The notes under the pieces were generated by a model, which was given only the letters and a program-made list of their open reading frames with translations, ran no database searches and had not been told where the DNA came from. From Limnohabitans sp. (GTDB lineage Bacteria; Pseudomonadota; Gammaproteobacteria; Burkholderiales; Burkholderiaceae_C): 8,876 nucleotides of DNA. Position 1 is the first letter of the stretch. Each line of letters begins with the position of its first letter. The translations under genes were made by a program, and so were the position numbers. Of this stretch, positions 5,818 to 8,876 are shown one piece after another. The DNA lies in the NCBI GenBank assembly GCA_021731425.1, contig JAKFXJ010000287.1, positions 1 to 8,876 of the forward strand. Direction: 5' to 3'.

Positions 5818-8121
5818 TCACCGCGCGGCGTTGGCGTCCGCCACGGTCAGCGCGGTCATGTTCACAATTCGGCGCACCGTGGTGCTGGGCGTCAAAATGT
5901 GCACCGGTTTGGCCGCACCCAACAAGACCGGGCCGACGGCGATGTTGCCGCCTGCCGCTGTTTTGAGCAGGTTGTAGGCGATGTTGGCGGCATCGATGTT
6001 GGGCAGAACCAACAAGTTGGCATCACCCACCAGTGTGCTGTTGGGCATGAGGGCCTGGCGTGCTGCAGCATCCAGTGCAACGTCACCGTGCATTTCGCCG
6101 TCCACCTCAAGCCAAGGTGCGTTTTGGCGCAACAAGTCCAGCACGTCGCGCATCTTCAAAGCGCTGGGCTGGTCAGATGAGCCGAAATTGGAGTGCGACA
6201 GCAGTGCCGCCTTGGGCTCGATGCCAAAACGGCGCATTTCTTCAGCGGCCATGATGGTGAATTCGGCCAATTGTTGGGCGGTGGGGTCGTAGTTGACATG
6301 GGTGTCGACCATGAACACCTGACGGCCCGGCAGCATCAAACCGTTCATGCAAGCGAAGGTGTTCACACCTTTGCGCTTGCCAACCACTTGGTCGATGTAA
6401 TTCAGGTGCATGGGGTTGGTGCCCCAGGTGCCGCAAATCATGCCGTCTACATCGCCTTTGTGCAGCAGCATGGCGCCAATGAGCGACAAACGGCGACGCA
6501 TTTCAATTTTGGCAATTTGCTCTGTGACGCCCTTGCGCTCGGTCATGCGGTGGTAGGTCTGCCAGAAATCGCGGTAACGGTGATCCATCTCGACGTTGAC
6601 CACGTCGTAGTCCAGTTCTTCCTTCAGGCGCAGACCGAATTTTTCGATGCGCTCGGCGATCACAGCCGGACGCCCGATCAAGGTCGGACGGGCAATGCCT
6701 TCGTCCACCACGATCTGGGCGGCACGCAGCACGCGTTCTTCTTCGCCCTCGCTGTAGGCGATGCGTTTTTTCAGGGCGCGTTTGGCGGCCGTGAAGATAG
6801 GCTTCATCATGGTGCCCGAGGCGTACACAAAGCCTTGCAGGCGCTCACGGTAAGCGTCCATGTCGGCAATCGGGCGCGAAGCCACACCGCTTTCCGCTGC
6901 AGCCTGGGCCACAGCCGGGGCGATTTTCATCATCAGGCGTGGGTCAAAGGGCTTCGGAATCAGGTATTCGGGGCCAAAGGCCAAAGGCTCGCCCACATAG
7001 GCCGCAGCCACCACTTCGCTTTGCTCAGCCTGCGCCAGCTCGGCAATCGCGTGTACCGCGGCGATTTCCATCTCCAGCGTGATGGTGGTCGCGCCGCAAT
7101 CCAAAGCACCCCGGAAGATATAGGGGAAACACAGGACGTTGTTGACCTGGTTGGGGTAATCGGTGCGGCCTGTGGCCATGATGGCGTCGTCACGCACCGC
7201 TTTGACGTCTTCGGGGTTGATTTCGGGGTTGGGGTTGGCCAGCGCAAAAATCAGGGGCTTGGCGGCCATGGACTGGACCATGTCCTGCTTGAGTACACCA
7301 CCCGCCGACAAGCCCAGGAAAACATCGGCGCCTGCAATCACCTCGCGCAGTGTGCGCTGATCGGTTTTTTGCACAAACTGGATCTTGTCTTCGTCCATCA
7401 ACTCGGTGCGGCCTTCGTAGACCACGCCCGCCAAGTCGGTGACCCAAATGTTTTCACGCGGGATGCCCAGTTTGACCAACAGCCCCAAGCACGCCAGCGC
7501 CGCAGCGCCCGCACCCGAGGTGACCAACTTGATCTTTTTGGGGTCCTTGCCCACGACCTTCAAGCCGTTAAAGATGGCCGCTCCCACCACGATGGCGGTG
7601 CCGTGCTGGTCGTCGTGGAAGACCGGAATCTTCATGCGCTCGCGCAGCTTGCGCTCGATGTAGAAGCAATCCGGGGCCTTGATGTCTTCCAGGTTGATGC
7701 CACCAAACGTCGGCTCCAGCGAAGCGATGATCTCGACCAACTTGTCGGGGTCTTTTTCGTTGATCTCGATGTCGAACACGTCAATGCCCGAGAACTTCTT
7801 GAACAGCACGCCCTTGCCTTCCATGACCGGCTTGCTGGCCAGCGGGCCAATGTCGCCCAAACCCAGCACGGCGGTGCCATTGGTCACCACACCGACCAAG
7901 TTGCCACGGCTGGTGTACTTGAAGGCGTTGGCCGGGTCTTTGACGATTTCTTCACAAGGCGCGGCCACACCGGGCGAATAGGCCAGGGCCAGGTCGTGCT
8001 GGTTGACCAGTTGTTTGGTTGCCGCAATGGCCACTTTTCCGGGGGTGGGGAACTGGTGGTATTCCAGAGCGGCTTTGCGCAGCTGGGCGCGTTTTTCTTC
8101 GGCGAGGACCTTGTTAGTCAT
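5818..8121 (-). CDS. maeB: NADP-dependent malic enzyme with C-terminal phosphotransacetylase-like domain
   Basis: Cytoplasmic enzyme that oxidatively decarboxylates L-malate to pyruvate and CO2 with reduction of NADP+, linking the TCA cycle to pyruvate and supplying NADPH. The 767-residue length fits MaeB-type hybrids (E. coli MaeB is about 760). Residues about 15-160 are the malic N-terminal domain with LAYSPGVA (46-53) and [21 protein letters not shown] (99-119), the latter including the catalytic lysine region. Metal-binding acids lie in [11 protein letters not shown] (143-153) and FHDDQHGTA (168-176). The NAD(P) Rossmann fold follows, with [10 protein letters not shown] (201-210) and ANPNPE (295-300). 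Residues about 430-767 are a phosphotransacetylase-like domain, for example [15 protein letters not shown]; in characterised homologues it is regulatory (acetyl-CoA sensing) rather than an active transferase. The ATG has GGAG seven bases upstream. It is a stand-alone gene in a different direction from the lptD operon. Confidence 0.96.
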   Translation of the reverse strand: MTNKVLAEEKRAQLRKAALEYHQFPTPGKVAIAATKQLVNQHDLALAYSPGVAAPCEEIVKDPANAFKYTSRGNLVGVVTNGTAVLGLGDIGPLASKPVMEGKGVLFKKFSGIDVFDIEINEKDPDKLVEIIASLEPTFGGINLEDIKAPDCFYIERKLRERMKIPVFHDDQHGTAIVVGAAIFNGLKVVGKDPKKIKLVTSGAGAAALACLGLLVKLGIPRENIWVTDLAGVVYEGRTELMDEDKIQFVQKTDQRTLREVIAGADVFLGLSAGGVLKQDMVQSMAAKPLIFALANPNPEINPEDVKAVRDDAIMATGRTDYPNQVNNVLCFPYIFRGALDCGATTITLEMEIAAVHAIAELAQAEQSEVVAAAYVGEPLAFGPEYLIPKPFDPRLMMKIAPAVAQAAAESGVASRPIADMDAYRERLQGFVYASGTMMKPIFTAAKRALKKRIAYSEGEEERVLRAAQIVVDEGIARPTLIGRPAVIAERIEKFGLRLKEELDYDVVNVEMDHRYRDFWQTYHRMTERKGVTEQIAKIEMRRRLSLIGAMLLHKGDVDGMICGTWGTNPMHLNYIDQVVGKRKGVNTFACMNGLMLPGRQVFMVDTHVNYDPTAQQLAEFTIMAAEEMRRFGIEPKAALLSHSNFGSSDQPSALKMRDVLDLLRQNAPWLEVDGEMHGDVALDAAARQALMPNSTLVGDANLLVLPNIDAANIAYNLLKTAAGGNIAVGPVLLGAAKPVHILTPSTTVRRIVNMTALTVADANAAR

Positions 8122-8198
8122 TGTTGTGCTCCGTTGTAGGGAAGTGCCATGTGGCCGCTGGGCTTCAGCGATGGGGCTGAAATTAAATGGAATTTGTT

Positions 8199-8228
8199 AA
8201 CTTACAAAATGACAGACCGGTGTAAGTT
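8199..8228. promoter_or_regulatory. Candidate dimeric-repressor operator, perfect 8-bp inverted repeat
   Basis: AACTTACA (8199-8206) and its exact reverse complement TGTAAGTT (8221-8228) are separated by 14 bp, so half-site centres are 22 bp apart, about two helical turns. The TTACA...TGTAA pattern and span resemble operators of TetR-family repressors such as TtgR and AcrR (family knowledge). It sits 78-107 bp upstream of the maeB start and overlaps the + strand promoter candidate. No regulator gene is in the window, so the cognate protein is unknown. Confidence 0.45.
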
Positions 8229-8238
8229 TCATTGTAGT
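8209..8238 (+). promoter_or_regulatory. Possible sigma-70 promoter reading rightwards
   Basis: ATGACA (8209-8214, five of six matches to TTGACA) is followed after 18 bp by TGTAGT (8233-8238, four of six matches to TATAAT). Transcription would begin around 8244, at the edge of the GGGAGG Shine-Dalgarno sequence of the TTG-started ORF. That would make the leader nearly absent, which weakens the call. The inverted repeat at 8199-8228 overlaps the -35 box and the spacer, so a bound repressor would block it. Confidence 0.3.
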
Positions 8239-8255
8239 CTCGGGAGGACAAAGAT

Positions 8256-8444
8256 TTGGCCTTTAACCCGGCCACAGCAAGTGAGTTGGCTTTTGACTTT
8301 TGCGCACAAATGGCAGAGGTTCAGCGCAAATGCTTCCAGGCTTTGTGTTGCAAGGCCTCGGTCACGCAGGTCGAACGCGACCCGGGCAACACTTGGCAAG
8401 TGGCCCCGGCTTGCAAAAAACCGGCTTGTTCCACCGCCAAATAA
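8256..8444 (+). CDS. Possible small protein of unknown function, TTG start
   Basis: Not recognised. A 62-codon ORF begins at TTG 8256 with a strong Shine-Dalgarno GGGAGG (8242-8247) eight bases upstream and a candidate promoter just before it. The first 30 residues (starting MAFNPATASELAFDFCAQMA) look like a genuine amphipathic-helix-forming start. From 8321 onward the ORF is antisense to the end of the MOSC gene, and its last half, cysteine- and lysine-containing, is less protein-like. Five cysteines are visible in all. It could be a real small gene overlapping tail to tail, a truncated remnant of a gene whose later part was lost when the MOSC gene came to lie there, or a chance ORF behind a purine-rich stretch. 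The ribosome site is the main support. Confidence 0.3.
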   Translation: MAFNPATASELAFDFCAQMAEVQRKCFQALCCKASVTQVERDPGNTWQVAPACKKPACSTAK

Positions 8445-8876
8445 AAACCAGAGCGCCAGCTTTGCACCATGTCTTTGGCGGCTTGGGCATACCCCATGAC
8501 GGCATTGAACTTGCCACAGGGCTCGCGCGGCTGCGTCACACGCAAGACCACCTCGCCAAAGTCAAGGCGGTCGCCAATGAAAAGCTCGTGCTCGAGCAGG
8601 CCTTGCAGGCTCAGGTTTTCGCCCAAATAACCTGGGGCCAAGGGTTCTTCAAACATCGTGGCGCCATGCAACTGGCGCTGCGCTTGCCACCATGCCAAAT
8701 GCTCCGACGGCAAGGCATACACCGCTTTGCTCAGGCCCCCATGCACCGACAAATCGGCTTGTTCGTCACCCGCCAGGCCCAAAACGCCCACCTCGATGGG
8801 GCCAGACACGGTGGTTTTGCCAATGGCCGACACCAGCTTGCGCCCGCCCACCATCAGGGGGTGAATCCGGCCTGTC
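8321..8876 (-). CDS. MOSC-domain protein (5' end cut by window edge)
   Basis: Member of the MOSC family (molybdenum cofactor sulfurase C-terminal domain), in the stand-alone YiiM-like group. Such proteins use a conserved cysteine and a molybdopterin or sulfur carrier role; YiiM of E. coli takes part in detoxifying N-hydroxylated bases. Numbering from the first visible ATG at 8854, hallmarks are GLAGDEQADLSVHGG (26-40), PSEHLAWW (49-56), LGEN (77-80), and PREPCGKF (109-116) with the conserved Cys113. The reading frame stays open from that ATG to the window edge as TGRIHPL. Family members normally have an extra N-terminal strand before this point, so ATG 8854 is probably internal and the gene continues outside. 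The C-terminal end at 8321 is plausible for the family. It is transcribed in the same direction as maeB, 199 nt upstream of it, with no sign of a shared function. Confidence 0.88.
   Translation of the reverse strand, partial: TGRIHPLMVGGRKLVSAIGKTTVSGPIEVGVLGLAGDEQADLSVHGGLSKAVYALPSEHLAWWQAQRQLHGATMFEEPLAPGYLGENLSLQGLLEHELFIGDRLDFGEVVLRVTQPREPCGKFNAVMGYAQAAKDMVQSWRSGFYLAVEQAGFLQAGATCQVLPGSRSTCVTEALQHKAWKHLR

Larger units (their letters stand above)
8122..8255. other. Regulatory gap upstream of maeB
   Basis: AT-rich stretch between the maeB start and the next possible gene. It should carry the maeB promoter on the - strand. The best partial match there is a TTTAAT -10-like box (8182-8187) with TTGTAA (8202-8207) upstream, but the 14-bp spacing is too short to call a promoter. 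An inverted repeat and a + strand promoter candidate inside this gap are listed separately. The maeB ribosome-binding site GGAG is at 8129-8132. Confidence 0.6.

Noticed and set aside
6193..8139. A 648-codon open frame on the + strand opposite maeB
   Set aside because: It is the exact antisense of maeB, whose family motifs are unmistakable. The product is rich in His, Gln and Val in the pattern typical of reversed GC-rich coding sequence, with no recognisable domain.
8149..8499. A 116-codon + strand frame across the maeB-MOSC gap
   Set aside because: Trp/Arg/Pro-rich composition with no ribosome site; it overlaps the better-supported TTG frame and the MOSC gene.

Overview
The window looks like chromosomal DNA of a beta-proteobacterium, most likely of the order Burkholderiales, family Comamonadaceae. 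This is inferred from high GC, strong G/C bias at third codon positions, the lptD-surA-rsmA cluster and the style of the MaeB, barstar and MOSC proteins. No sequence search was possible, so the genus is left open. No RNA genes, insertion sequences, CRISPR arrays or integration sites were seen.

Region 1 (1-4580, + strand) is an outer-membrane biogenesis and ribosome-maturation operon. It holds lptD (5' end cut by the window edge), surA and rsmA (ksgA). Neighbouring genes overlap by 8 nt and 4 nt, so translation is probably coupled. SurA is the periplasmic chaperone known to assist barrel proteins including LptD; RsmA dimethylates 16S rRNA. A perfect 12-bp hairpin terminator closes the operon and also reads as a terminator from the opposite strand.

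Region 2 (4612-5663, - strand) holds a barnase/barstar-type pair. An exported guanyl-specific ribonuclease of the RNase Sa/barnase superfamily lies 36 nt upstream of a cytoplasmic barstar-family inhibitor. All four catalytic residues expected from RNase Sa are present. A 39-codon ORF of unknown function may follow barstar before the shared terminator. This pair is the most interesting content of the window.

Region 3 (5818-8121, - strand) is maeB, a full-length NADP-type malic enzyme fused to a phosphotransacetylase-like domain. It makes pyruvate and NADPH from malate.

Region 4 (8122-8876) is a 199-nt regulatory gap followed by a MOSC-domain gene on the - strand (5' end cut by the window edge). 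The gap contains a perfect 8-bp inverted repeat typical in geometry of a dimeric repressor operator, a possible + strand promoter, and a TTG-started 62-codon ORF with an excellent Shine-Dalgarno sequence that runs antisense into the end of the MOSC gene.
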